Source of the DNA: Halomonas sp. LR3S48
GTDB taxonomy: Bacteria; Pseudomonadota; Gammaproteobacteria; Pseudomonadales; Halomonadaceae
DNA: 64,000 nt
Assembly (NCBI RefSeq): GCF_025725665.1
Contig: NZ_CP107009.1
Location: forward strand, 806,001 to 870,000
Direction: 5' to 3'
In this document: positions 7,605 through 15,126 of the stretch, one piece after another
Numbering within the stretch: position 1 is the first letter of the stretch
How the letters are laid out: each line of letters starts with the position of its first letter
Translations under genes and position numbers: made by a program
The notes under the pieces: model-generated
Seen by the model: the letters and a program-made list of their open reading frames with translations, nothing else
Told to the model about the DNA's origin: nothing
The model's database searches: none

Positions 7605-8773
7605 GCCAGGATGGCCGGCGCACCTCGGATGAAATTGAACACGAGATTCATCAGACGCGGGCGCGTCTGGATGAGACCCTTCACGAAATCGAAGAGAGAT
7701 TCTCTCCCCAAAAGCTTATGAATACGACCTACGATTATCTCCGTCACGGCGGTGCAGAAAGCGCCGTCTCCTCGCTCGGTAGAGCGATCCGAGAGAACCC
7801 GTTGCCTGTCATGGTGACCGGTATCGGCCTGGGCTGGCTGTTGCTGGCACAGCGCCGCTCCAGTCATGACTACGACGACCAGGAGTATTACTCGGGGGGC
7901 TATCCCGGCTCCACGATGCATGTCACGCGAATGCCCGACGGCGACGATATGCCGGACAGCACGTTCAGCGGTGCCGGCACCACGACCATGGGGCACGATC
8001 CCGCTGCTCTGGGGGCCATGCCGCAACATGGCTCGGATGAGCATGGCCATGGAGGTGGCATGACGCGGAAGGCGCAGCAGATGGCCGGTAGCATGAAGGA
8101 GCGCGCCCAGCACATGGGCAGTGAGGTGCGAGGCCGCGCCCAACATGTCAGCGATCAGATGCGAGAGCGCGCGCAGCACATGAGCGGGCAGCTGCGAGAT
8201 CGCCAGCACTCGGCCATGCAGGCCGTTACCCATCGCGCACGCGATGCCGGCGCACAGACCAGCCACTTCATCCAGGATCACCCGCTGGTGGCCGGTGCCA
8301 TCGGAGTAGCGGTGGGTGCCGTGCTCGGTAGCCTGTTCTCACCGACTCGCACCGAGAATCGTCATCTGGGGGAATTGCGCGATCGGGCCATGCATCGTGC
8401 CGAGGAAGCGGGGCGGGAGCAGTTAGAGCGAGCCGAGGAGAAGATCCACGAAACCGCGGAGCGGTGGAAGGATGACGCCCGTTCGGCACGGCCGTCGAAC
8501 GCACCGGGCTATGTGGAGAACTCCTCGAGCGAGGAGCGTTTCGCCAAGGCCGGTTCAACTCCCACAGGGGCCGGCGCGAATACCGGACGAGAGTCGGCGG
8601 CAAACAAAGGCGGAACTGGCGCTAGCGGCTCCCCCACCTCGGGTAATACTTCGGGAACTAGTACACCAGGTACTACTACCCCGGGTACCAGTACTCCGGG
8701 TGCCAATGCCTCGGACTCATCGAGCACGAAGCCCGGCGGCAGCGGTACCACACCACCGACACGAGGTGCTTGA
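7601..8773 (+). CDS. DUF3618-domain protein with repeat regions
   Basis: 390 residues. The N-terminal ~50 residues form a DUF3618 helix (SDEIEHEIHQTRARLDETL) followed by one membrane segment (PLPVMVTGIGLGWLLLA). A Gly/Met/His-rich linker follows. Then come three perfect-length 11-residue repeats beginning RAQH, a second hydrophobic segment (HPLVAGAIGVAVGAVLGSLF), a charged helix (EEAGREQLERAEEKIHETAERW) and a low-complexity Gly/Ser/Thr/Pro tail. The hendecad repeat suggests an extended amphipathic helix that could lie on a membrane. It is the last gene of the operon that starts at 6624. The molecular function is unknown; comparable modules appear in envelope stress proteins. Confidence 0.75.
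   Translation: MSQDGRRTSDEIEHEIHQTRARLDETLHEIEERFSPQKLMNTTYDYLRHGGAESAVSSLGRAIRENPLPVMVTGIGLGWLLLAQRRSSHDYDDQEYYSGGYPGSTMHVTRMPDGDDMPDSTFSGAGTTTMGHDPAALGAMPQHGSDEHGHGGGMTRKAQQMAGSMKERAQHMGSEVRGRAQHVSDQMRERAQHMSGQLRDRQHSAMQAVTHRARDAGAQTSHFIQDHPLVAGAIGVAVGAVLGSLFSPTRTENRHLGELRDRAMHRAEEAGREQLERAEEKIHETAERWKDDARSARPSNAPGYVENSSSEERFAKAGSTPTGAGANTGRESAANKGGTGASGSPTSGNTSGTSTPGTTTPGTSTPGANASDSSSTKPGGSGTTPPTRGA
8102..8200 (+). repeat. Three tandem 33-bp coding repeats (hendecads)
   Basis: Three in-frame 33-bp units inside the DUF3618 gene encode RAQHMGSEVRG, RAQHVSDQMRE and RAQHMSGQLRD, followed by a broken fourth (RQHSAMQ). The eleven-residue period is that of right-handed coiled coils or membrane-lying helices. 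Confidence 0.9.
8654..8698 (+). repeat. Tandem 15-bp repeats coding GT(S/T)TP
   Basis: Three adjacent 15-bp units encode GTSTP, GTTTP, GTSTP in the low-complexity tail of the DUF3618 protein, flanked by looser copies (SGNTS, GANAS). A likely site of slippage length variation. Confidence 0.85.
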
Positions 8774-8805
8774 GTAAAGCCCATTTGGAGAAGCAGAAAA
8801 GTCGT

Positions 8806-8837
8806 GACAGCGCCGGCCCGATCGGGCCGGCGCTGTC
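8806..8837 (-). terminator. Perfect 32-base palindrome, terminator between convergent genes
   Basis: GACAGCGCCGGCCC, GATC, then its exact reverse complement. On the minus strand it is followed within four bases by TTTT, so it probably terminates the YebC-like gene, whose stop codon lies directly beside it. It also lies 32 bases after the DUF3618 stop and may block read-through from that side. Confidence 0.8.
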
Positions 8838-8840
8838 GTG

Positions 8841-9563
8841 CTAGGCGTCGATTTCAGCGTTATGGAAGACGTTCTGCACGTCGTCCAGGTCGTTGAGAGC
8901 GTCGAGTAGTTTCTCGAACATGGCGACATCGTCGCCCTCGAGCGTAGTCGTGGTCTGCGGCACGAACTGGATTTCGTCGACTTCGAATTCGATCTCGCCG
9001 AAGGCGTCGATCAGCGCCTGTTTGGCCTTCGCGTATTCGGTATGCGGCGCGAAGACGGTGATGTGCCCCTCTTCGTTCTCGATGTCGGTGACGTCGACAT
9101 CGGCCTCCATCAGTGCTTCCAGCACCGCTTCCTCGTCGCTGCCGACGAAGGAGAGAATGACGCAGTGATCGAACATGTGGCTGACGCTGCCCGGCGTGCC
9201 GAGCTTGCTCTTGGCCTTGTTGAAGCAGGCGCGCACGTCGCCGAAGGTGCGGTTGGGGTTGTCGGTCAGGCAGTCGACGATGACCATGCAGTTGCCCGGG
9301 CCGAAGCCCTCGTAGCGGGCAACTGAGTAGTCCTCGCCGCCGACGCCGCTGGCCTTGTCCAGCGCCTTCTCGATCACGTGGCTCGGTACCTGGTCCTTCT
9401 TGGCGCGTTCCATCAGGCCGCGCAGCGTCAGGTTGCCGTTGGGGTCGGTGCCGCCCTGCTTGGCGCAGACGTAGATCTCGCGCCCGTACTTGCTGTACAC
9501 CTTGGTCTTGGCGGCGGCCGTCTTGGCCATGGATTCCTTGCGGTTCTGAAAGGCCCTGCCCAT
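8841..9563 (-). CDS. YebC/PmpR-family (YeeN-type) regulatory protein
   Basis: 240 residues beginning [14 protein letters not shown], typical of the YeeN branch of the YebC/PmpR family. These proteins bind DNA as repressors in some bacteria and have been linked to relief of ribosome stalling in others. Family landmarks are [43 protein letters not shown] and the closing [13 protein letters not shown]. An AGGAC site precedes the ATG. It is a single gene convergent with the stress operon and separated from it by a strong hairpin. The family is firm; which mechanism applies here is open. Confidence 0.92.
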   Translation of the reverse strand: MGRAFQNRKESMAKTAAAKTKVYSKYGREIYVCAKQGGTDPNGNLTLRGLMERAKKDQVPSHVIEKALDKASGVGGEDYSVARYEGFGPGNCMVIVDCLTDNPNRTFGDVRACFNKAKSKLGTPGSVSHMFDHCVILSFVGSDEEAVLEALMEADVDVTDIENEEGHITVFAPHTEYAKAKQALIDAFGEIEFEVDEIQFVPQTTTTLEGDDVAMFEKLLDALNDLDDVQNVFHNAEIDA

Positions 9564-9710
9564 AACGTTGTCCTGTTGCTTCGGGTACGAGGCTGGATTC
9601 TACGAAACCGGCCTGTCCTGGAACAGTCCTATTTCTCCTCGGTGGTAGCGGACCTGATGCGGGTCATGACTACACTGCTCTGAGATTCCCGCGATTGACG
9701 GAGCCGCGCC

Positions 9711-10913
9711 ATGGATCATCACCAGTACCGCCACGCCCTGGCGGCACAGCTCGAGGCCAGCGAACTGGCCTTTCCCGAGAGCGAGTTCGATACCCGCCTG
9801 ACCCGAGTCCGCGGTGCCATGCAGGACGCGGGGCTGGATGCCCTGCTGCTGACAGACCCTTCCGACATCTACTATCTGACCGGCTACAACACTTTCGAGG
9901 TGTCGGTGCATACCTGCCTCGTCTGCTCGGCCGGGCGACTGTTTCTTCAGGTGCCTTCCATCGAGACCGGACCGGCGGTGGTCACTGCACGAGTCGATGA
10001 GTTGCTGGGCTATCGCTGGGAGGGCGTCGACGAGGTGATCGAGCCCTTGGCCGACACCCTGGCTCCCTTTCGCGCGATTGGCCTGGACCTCTATGGAGCC
10101 GGTCTGCGTCATGGCGTGCTGCGAGAGCTGCAGGCGCGCCTGGGGAGCGAGCGGTTTCGCGACGATGGCGGCGAGCTGCTCGATCGCATCCGCATCGTCA
10201 AGAGCGAGGCGGAGCTCGCCTGCCTGCGCGAGAGTGCCCGGATCACTTCGCTGGGGCTCAAGGCCGCCACGCGCGTCATCGCGGCGGGCATGAGCGACGG
10301 CGACGTGGCCGCCGAAGGCGCACGGGCGATGCTGGCCGCCGGCAGCGAATTCATGAGCATGCAGCCCATCGTCACCAGCGGCCGGCGCATCAGCGTGATC
10401 CACCTGAACCATCAGCGGCATCGCATCGCACCCGATGAGCCGGTATTCCTGGAGTTCGGCTCCGCCTACCGGCGTTACACCGCACCGATGATGAAGACCG
10501 TCGTAGCGGGCCGGGCCAGCCGCGAGATGCTGGTACTGCGCGACGTATGCCACGATCTGTTCGAGGCCATCCGTATCACCATGCGACCCGGCAACACCTT
10601 CGAGGATGCCGCCCGGGCCGCCGAGGCCGTGCTCGAACCCCATGCCGAGCGGGTGTTTTTCTCGGGCGTGTTCGGCTACGCCGTGGGCGCCCAGTTTCCG
10701 CCCAGTTGGGTCGAGGGCAGCGGCTACATCGCCCGCGGGCAGCAGCGCCGATTCGAAGCCGACATGGTCTTCCACCTCCCGCTCTGCCTGCGTGTGCCGG
10801 GCGTTTGGGGCATAGGGCTCAGCGATACCGTACGGGTCACGCCCAAGGGTGCTGAGCCGCTCACCGACAATGACTGGCAGCTTCACGAAAGCGCCGTTTC
10901 CCGAGCGAAATGA
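9711..10913 (+). CDS. M24 creatinase-fold hydrolase, ectoine-hydrolase-like
   Basis: 400 residues: an N-terminal creatinase domain (about 25-160, with ALLLTDPSDIYYLTGYNT) and a C-terminal pita-bread domain (about 165-395). The dinuclear metal ligands of aminopeptidase P are missing. The region usually carrying D-x10-D reads FLEFGSAYRRYTAPMMKT, and the HGxGH-like histidine position reads GYAVGAQFPPSW. This is the pattern of metal-independent members such as creatinase and the DoeA/EutD ectoine hydrolases, whose signature GY-(S/A)-(I/V)-G and PP-x-W it shares. A role in ectoine breakdown would suit a halophile, but no doeB-type deacetylase or ectoine genes are adjacent, so this stays a resemblance. 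ACGGAG precedes the ATG. Confidence 0.75.
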   Translation: MDHHQYRHALAAQLEASELAFPESEFDTRLTRVRGAMQDAGLDALLLTDPSDIYYLTGYNTFEVSVHTCLVCSAGRLFLQVPSIETGPAVVTARVDELLGYRWEGVDEVIEPLADTLAPFRAIGLDLYGAGLRHGVLRELQARLGSERFRDDGGELLDRIRIVKSEAELACLRESARITSLGLKAATRVIAAGMSDGDVAAEGARAMLAAGSEFMSMQPIVTSGRRISVIHLNHQRHRIAPDEPVFLEFGSAYRRYTAPMMKTVVAGRASREMLVLRDVCHDLFEAIRITMRPGNTFEDAARAAEAVLEPHAERVFFSGVFGYAVGAQFPPSWVEGSGYIARGQQRRFEADMVFHLPLCLRVPGVWGIGLSDTVRVTPKGAEPLTDNDWQLHESAVSRAK

Positions 10914-10946
10914 AGGAGGCGCGCTTTCACTATACTGAGAAAGGCA

Positions 10947-10974
10947 AAAGGATCTCCCTCATGGGAAATCCTTT
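10947..10974 (+). promoter_or_regulatory. Hairpin in the leader of a small gene
   Basis: AAAGGAT-C-TCCC, loop TCAT, GGGA-A-ATCCTTT: an 11-pair stem with one mismatch, 36 bases before the ATG of the 73-residue gene. A potential RNA stem-loop upstream of the ribosome-binding site, or a terminator of the preceding gene; no T-run follows. Confidence 0.45.
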
Positions 10975-11010
10975 GTGTTCAGAAGGGACAACCAAAGGAA
11001 GGAGGGCGCC

Positions 11011-11232
11011 ATGACCCTGACCGTAACGGCGACCTATCACGACCTGATGAAGGCCACCAACGCCTACGATGAGCTGATTTCGGAAGGCTTTCCGCGTGAA
11101 AAACTCCACTTCGACAAGGAGGCGTTCCAAGTCAAGGTGATTGTGCCGGACACTGCAAAGTCCGGAGCGGAAAAAATTCTCAGTCGGCATCAGCCGGACG
11201 ATCTCTGGGCCACGCCCTACGAGGCACATTGA
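11011..11232 (+). CDS. Small hypothetical protein (73 aa)
   Basis: MTLTVTATYHDLMKATNAYDEL start, acidic/basic mix, no Cys, no membrane segment. The layout is beta-alpha-beta (TVTATYHD, helix ATNAYDELISEGF, strand FQVKVIVPD, helix GAEKILSRH), like a compact ferredoxin-type or flexible regulatory fold, but I do not recognise a family. A very good ribosome-binding site (GGAAGGAGGG) precedes the ATG at 11011, supporting expression. It is preceded by a stem-loop and convergent with the GST gene downstream. Confidence 0.7.
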   Translation: MTLTVTATYHDLMKATNAYDELISEGFPREKLHFDKEAFQVKVIVPDTAKSGAEKILSRHQPDDLWATPYEAH

Positions 11233-11261
11233 TCGGCGTCGGGAGGGTTTGTGGAGGAAGC

Positions 11262-11873
11262 CTAGCTCATCGCCTGGTCGTCGAGTGAAGTGGCGCGCCG
11301 ATAGGCTTCGCGATCGCTGACCCGTGCCCAGTAATCGGCAAAGGCAGGGCAGGACTCCAGGCTGCCGAACTGCAGACCCCAGCCGATATGGGAGCCGAGG
11401 TAGACGTCGGCGGCGGTGAAGCGGGGGCCGGCAATGAACTCGTGAGCGCTGACGGCGATCTCGAGGGTTTCCAGCACCGCCTCGATGCTGCCGTAACCCA
11501 CTCTGCCCTGCTGGGTGATGTTGGGTTCCATACCCAGGTCGCGGTCCGTGATAGCAGCCTCCAACGGACCGGCGGCGAAGAACAGCCAGCGATAGTAGGC
11601 GCCGCGCTCGGCCAGTGGCGGGGCCAGGCCGGCTTCGGGAAAGGCATCGGCCAGGTAGGCGCAGATGGCGGCGCACTCGGTCACGATCGTCTCGCCGTGG
11701 CGTATTGCCGGCACCTTGCCCATCGGGTTGATGGCAAGATATTGCGCCGATTTCATGGCGGGGCCGAATGCGACGACCTCGGTGCGGTAAGACGCACCTG
11801 TTTCCTCCAGCATCCAGCGGGCGATGCGCCCGCGAGACACCGGGTGGGTATAGAGAACGAGTGAATCGTGCAT
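11262..11873 (-). CDS. Glutathione S-transferase family protein
   Basis: 203 residues. The N-terminal thioredoxin-like domain has LYTHPVSRGRIARWMLEE and the cis-proline/glutathione motif GKVPAI, followed by TECAAICAYLADAFP. A helical C-terminal domain contains FIAGPRFTAADVYLGSHI, the family's N-capping box and Asp. It conjugates glutathione to electrophiles or acts as a related lyase or reductase; substrate specificity is not readable. It runs divergently to nothing nearby and is separated by about 110 bases from the SoxR gene upstream on the same strand. Proximity to soxR and an exporter is consistent with a redox or xenobiotic theme but is not proof of co-regulation. Confidence 0.9.
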   Translation of the reverse strand: MHDSLVLYTHPVSRGRIARWMLEETGASYRTEVVAFGPAMKSAQYLAINPMGKVPAIRHGETIVTECAAICAYLADAFPEAGLAPPLAERGAYYRWLFFAAGPLEAAITDRDLGMEPNITQQGRVGYGSIEAVLETLEIAVSAHEFIAGPRFTAADVYLGSHIGWGLQFGSLESCPAFADYWARVSDREAYRRATSLDDQAMS

Positions 11874-11984
11874 GGCAGCTCTCTCCTTGGGCTCTCACCA
11901 AGATAGCAGCTCCCAATGAAAACGTATCCGAACGGTAAATGAACGGTTAAACGGTGCCGAGCCGGTGAGGTCTATGGCGACGCG

Positions 11985-12434
11985 TCAATCGGGGTCGAGC
12001 AAGCGCGGCCCCGAGCCCTCGGCGGCCAATTCGTCCTCGGGATTGCGCAGCGGGCAATCCCCCATCGACAGGCAGCCGCAGCCGATGCAGTGGTCCAGTT
12101 GGTCGCGCAACTGGACGAGGCGGGCGATCCGCTCGTCCAGGGTGTGTCGCCAGTTCGCCGAGAGGCGCTGCCAGTCGGCGGCGGTGGGAGCGCGAAAATC
12201 CGGCAAGGTATCGAAGGCGCTACGAATCTCGGCCAGGCTGATGCCGGTACGCTGGGCGACCTTGATGATCGCTACGCGACGCAGTACGTCGCGAGTGAAA
12301 CGGCGCTGATTGCCAGCGTTGCGGCGGCTCTTGATCAGCCCCTTGGCCTCGTAGAAGTGAATGGCGGAAACTGCCAGGCCGCTGCGCTTCGCGACTTCGC
12401 CGACGCTGAGGTCACGTTGGAGGTGAGCCGGCAT
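11985..12434 (-). CDS. soxR: Redox-sensing regulator SoxR
   Basis: 149-residue MerR-family activator. The N-terminal winged helix contains [24 protein letters not shown], then the [25 protein letters not shown] region and a coiled dimerisation helix. The [2Fe-2S] cluster ligands are Cys116, Cys119, Cys121 and Cys127 in [17 protein letters not shown]. Start at 12434 is chosen for the AAGGAGA seven bases upstream and because it matches the usual SoxR length; an in-frame extension to 12509 is improbable. Oxidation of the cluster by redox-cycling compounds activates target promoters with a 19-bp spacer. A matching box sits in the divergent promoter of the ABC exporter, and no soxS-like gene is seen here. 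Confidence 0.96.
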   Translation of the reverse strand: MPAHLQRDLSVGEVAKRSGLAVSAIHFYEAKGLIKSRRNAGNQRRFTRDVLRRVAIIKVAQRTGISLAEIRSAFDTLPDFRAPTAADWQRLSANWRHTLDERIARLVQLRDQLDHCIGCGCLSMGDCPLRNPEDELAAEGSGPRLLDPD

Positions 12435-12640
12435 CTTGCGTCTCCTTGGCTTCGGCTGGGGAGACGTTTTTAGCGCTTCGCCGGACGTCTGACAAGACAT
12501 GATCATCAACTCCCTCTAGCTGGGGTTCATATATAAAACTTTTTGATGAATAGAATCACGAAGTTTGATTTTGCTTTCATCGGGAGGGCTCGTATGGTTT
12601 TCAGCTTCTTTTTTTCAAATTTTCCCACCGGCCTTCTTGA

Positions 12641-12658
12641 CCTCAATTTAAGTTTAGG
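12641..12658 (+). promoter_or_regulatory. SoxR box before the ABC exporter
   Basis: CCTCAATTTAAGTTTAGG matches the classical SoxR operator CCTCAAGTTAACTTGAGG at 15 of 18 positions and is an imperfect palindrome. It follows directly after TTGA, so the -35 TTGACC (12637-12642) overlaps its left edge, and a weak -10 (TAGCCT, 12662-12667) falls at the 19-bp spacing typical of MerR-family promoters. It reads towards the exporter start at 12748. Confidence 0.8.
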
Positions 12659-12747
12659 TTTTAGCCTGCACTCTGTCAGCAAATAGTGAGCACATACGGC
12701 AGTTCCCGATTTGCTGTTTCCTAAGTTTTCTTGACGATGGAGTTGTC

Positions 12748-14640
12748 ATGTTTCGTTACTTCGAGACGCTGGTGGACCCCTATCCCTCGGGGCAGACCGA
12801 AACACCGCCGCGGGGGCTCGCCGCTTTCATCCTGCATTTCTCGCGTCCACTGTTGCCGCTGCTGGCCGCGCTGGCGTTGCTGACGGCGCTGGTCTCGGCT
12901 GCCGAGGTGATGTTCTTCAGCTACATGGGCGACCTGGTGGACTGGCTCTCGGATGCCGAGCGCGAGGGTTTCTTCACCGAGTACGGCTGGCGCCTGGCCG
13001 GCATGGCGGCACTGGTGGCGGTCGGGTTGCCGCTGCTGACCCTGTTTCAGTCGCTGGTGATGCACCAGGGCATCTTCGGCAACTATCCCATGCTCGGCCG
13101 CTGGATGGCGCACCGCCACATGCTCAGCCAGAGCCTGGCGTTCTACCAGGACGAGTTTGCCGGGCGTGTTTCGCAGAAGGTGATGCAGACGGCCTTGGCG
13201 ATCCGCGAGACGGTCACCAAGATGCTCGACCTGATGGTCTACGTACTGGTCTATTTCGCCGGCGCCATGCTGCTGATGGGCCAGGCCGAACCCTGGCTGA
13301 TGCTGCCGCTGCTGGTGTGGCTGGCCGGCTACGTGGCGATACTGTGGTACTTCGTACCGCGCTTGCGGCGGGTTTCCATGGCCCAGGCCGATGCCCGTGC
13401 GGTGATGACCGGGCGGATCGTCGATAGCTACAGCAACATCCAGACCATCAAGCTGTTTGCCGATACCCGGCGCGAGCAGGCCTATGCCCGCGATGCCATG
13501 GAGCAGTTCATGGTCACCGTGCATCGCCAGATGCGTCTGGCCACCGGGCTCACCGTGAGCCTGACCCTGCTCAACTCGCTGCTGCTGGCCGGGGTGGCGG
13601 CGGTGGCCATCGGCGCCTGGTACCTCGGGGCCGTATCGCTCGGCATCATCGCCGTGGCCATCGCCCTGGTGATGCGCATTCGCTTCATGTCCAACTGGAT
13701 CCTGTGGGAGGTGGCGGGGCTGTTCGAGAACATCGGCACGGTGCAGGACGGCATCAACACCATTGCCCAGGAGCCGACGATCAAGGACGCGCCCGATGCC
13801 GCCGAGCTCACGGTTCCTCGCGGCGAGATCCGCTTCGAAGCACTGCGCTTCGGCTACGCCCGCCCGGACGGCGAGGCGATCCGGGTGTTCGATGGCCTCA
13901 CGCTGAACATCGCGCCGGGTGAGAAGGTCGGACTGATCGGACGTTCGGGGGCCGGCAAGTCGACCCTGGCCAACCTGCTGCTGCGCTTCTACGACCTCGA
14001 GGGCGGGCGCATCCTGATCGATGACCAGGATATCTCCCGTGTCACCCAGGAGTCGCTGCGCCGGAAGATCGGCATGGTGACCCAGGACACCTCGCTGCTG
14101 CATCGCTCGGTGCGCGAGAACATCCGCTACGGCAGCCCCGATGCCAGCGAAGAGGAGATCTGGGAAGCGGTTCGCCGTGCCCACGCCGATACCTTCATCG
14201 ACGAGTTGGTGGACCTCAAAGGCCGTCGCGGCCTGGATGCCCACGTCGGCGAGCGCGGCGTCAAGCTTTCCGGGGGGCAGCGCCAGCGTATCGCCATCGC
14301 CCGGGTGCTGCTCAAGAACGCGCCGATCCTGGTGCTCGACGAGGCCACCTCGGCGCTCGACTCCGAAGTCGAGGCCGCCATTCAGGAGCAGCTCGATACG
14401 CTGATGGTGGGCAAGACGGTGATCGCCATCGCGCACCGGCTGTCGACCATCGCCATGCTCGACCGTCTGGTAGTCATCGACGAGGGAGAAATCGTCGAGA
14501 GTGGTACCCACCGCGAATTGCTGGCGCGCGACGGGCTCTACGCTTCGCTGTGGCGCCGCCAGTCCGGTGGCTTCCTGGGGCTGGATACCGACGAGGCATC
14601 CGAGCCTCGGCAGGGAAAGCCGCTGGGCATTGAGCCCTGA
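12748..14640 (+). CDS. ABC exporter, fused permease-ATPase
   Basis: 630 residues: six-helix transmembrane domain (about 25-330) followed by a nucleotide-binding domain with Walker A GRSGAGKST (Lys404), signature LSGGQRQR, Walker B ILVLDEATSALD and switch AHRLST. The half-transporter would dimerise in the inner membrane and export drugs, lipids or peptides. It is divergent from soxR, and a SoxR box lies in the shared region, so it is likely induced by redox-active compounds and probably expels them. It resembles MsbA/multidrug half-transporters; the exact substrate is unknown. The RidA gene follows 35 bases later and may be co-transcribed. Confidence 0.93.
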   Translation: MFRYFETLVDPYPSGQTETPPRGLAAFILHFSRPLLPLLAALALLTALVSAAEVMFFSYMGDLVDWLSDAEREGFFTEYGWRLAGMAALVAVGLPLLTLFQSLVMHQGIFGNYPMLGRWMAHRHMLSQSLAFYQDEFAGRVSQKVMQTALAIRETVTKMLDLMVYVLVYFAGAMLLMGQAEPWLMLPLLVWLAGYVAILWYFVPRLRRVSMAQADARAVMTGRIVDSYSNIQTIKLFADTRREQAYARDAMEQFMVTVHRQMRLATGLTVSLTLLNSLLLAGVAAVAIGAWYLGAVSLGIIAVAIALVMRIRFMSNWILWEVAGLFENIGTVQDGINTIAQEPTIKDAPDAAELTVPRGEIRFEALRFGYARPDGEAIRVFDGLTLNIAPGEKVGLIGRSGAGKSTLANLLLRFYDLEGGRILIDDQDISRVTQESLRRKIGMVTQDTSLLHRSVRENIRYGSPDASEEEIWEAVRRAHADTFIDELVDLKGRRGLDAHVGERGVKLSGGQRQRIAIARVLLKNAPILVLDEATSALDSEVEAAIQEQLDTLMVGKTVIAIAHRLSTIAMLDRLVVIDEGEIVESGTHRELLARDGLYASLWRRQSGGFLGLDTDEASEPRQGKPLGIEP

Positions 14641-14675
14641 ATCGATCAGGAGCCTTGGCAAAAGGAGGGGGAGGC

Positions 14676-15092
14676 ATGAAAGGTGTGGAACGGGAAGCCA
14701 TCAATCCGCGTGGACTGCCGAATACGCTGCAGTACGGTTTCAGCCAGGCCGTGATGGTCAAGGGAGGCTATCGCGTGCATCTGTCGGGGCAGGTCGGCGT
14801 CGATGCCCACGAGTGCCTGGTCGGCCCCGACCTCGAGGGCCAGGCCTACACCGCGCTGGACAACATCGAAGCGATACTCGGCACGCTGGGAGGCGACCTG
14901 TCGCATGTGGTGATGATGCGCATCTATATCGCCGAGCCTGCCCGCTACGATCAGGAGGGAGTGGTGCAAGCGCTGCGCTCGCGCTTTCCCAAGTCGCCCC
15001 CGGCGACTTCCTGGGTGATCGTCAGTGGCCTTTCCGAGCCGGAATGGCTGATCGAGATCGAGGCCGAGGCGGTATTGCCTGACATCGGGTGA
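14676..15092 (+). CDS. RidA/YjgF-family protein
   Basis: 138 residues. Rid proteins are small trimers that hydrolyse reactive enamine/imine intermediates of pyridoxal-phosphate enzymes. Family features include LSGQVGVDAH, QAYTALDNIEAILGTLGGDLSHVVMMRIYI, and the closing EIEAEAVLP. The canonical arginine before the final conserved motif is not obvious, so it may belong to a non-archetypal Rid subgroup without imine deaminase activity. The ATG at 14676 follows AAGGAGGGGGAGG, an unusually long purine run. It probably shares transcription with the upstream exporter, and its 3' end is convergent with the LysR gene. Confidence 0.88.
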   Translation: MKGVEREAINPRGLPNTLQYGFSQAVMVKGGYRVHLSGQVGVDAHECLVGPDLEGQAYTALDNIEAILGTLGGDLSHVVMMRIYIAEPARYDQEGVVQALRSRFPKSPPATSWVIVSGLSEPEWLIEIEAEAVLPDIG

Positions 15093-15126
15093 TGAGGCAG
15101 CGGCATGCGGCGCCCCGGCAGCCGGC

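Noticed and set aside
5627..10913. A creatinine/creatine pathway (creatininase-family gene plus creatinase-fold gene)
   Set aside because: The two genes are 3.3 kb apart with unrelated genes between, the M24 protein resembles ectoine hydrolases more than creatinase, and no sarcosine oxidase is present.
12721..14661. 646-codon minus-strand open frame opposite the ABC exporter (also 17269-19122, 26115-28385, 39058-40446, 50028-51407, 55935-57551)
   Set aside because: Long antisense frames are expected opposite GC-rich coding DNA. Their translations are low-complexity, rich in His/Gln/Arg/Gly, with no domain motifs, while the opposite strand holds clear enzyme families.
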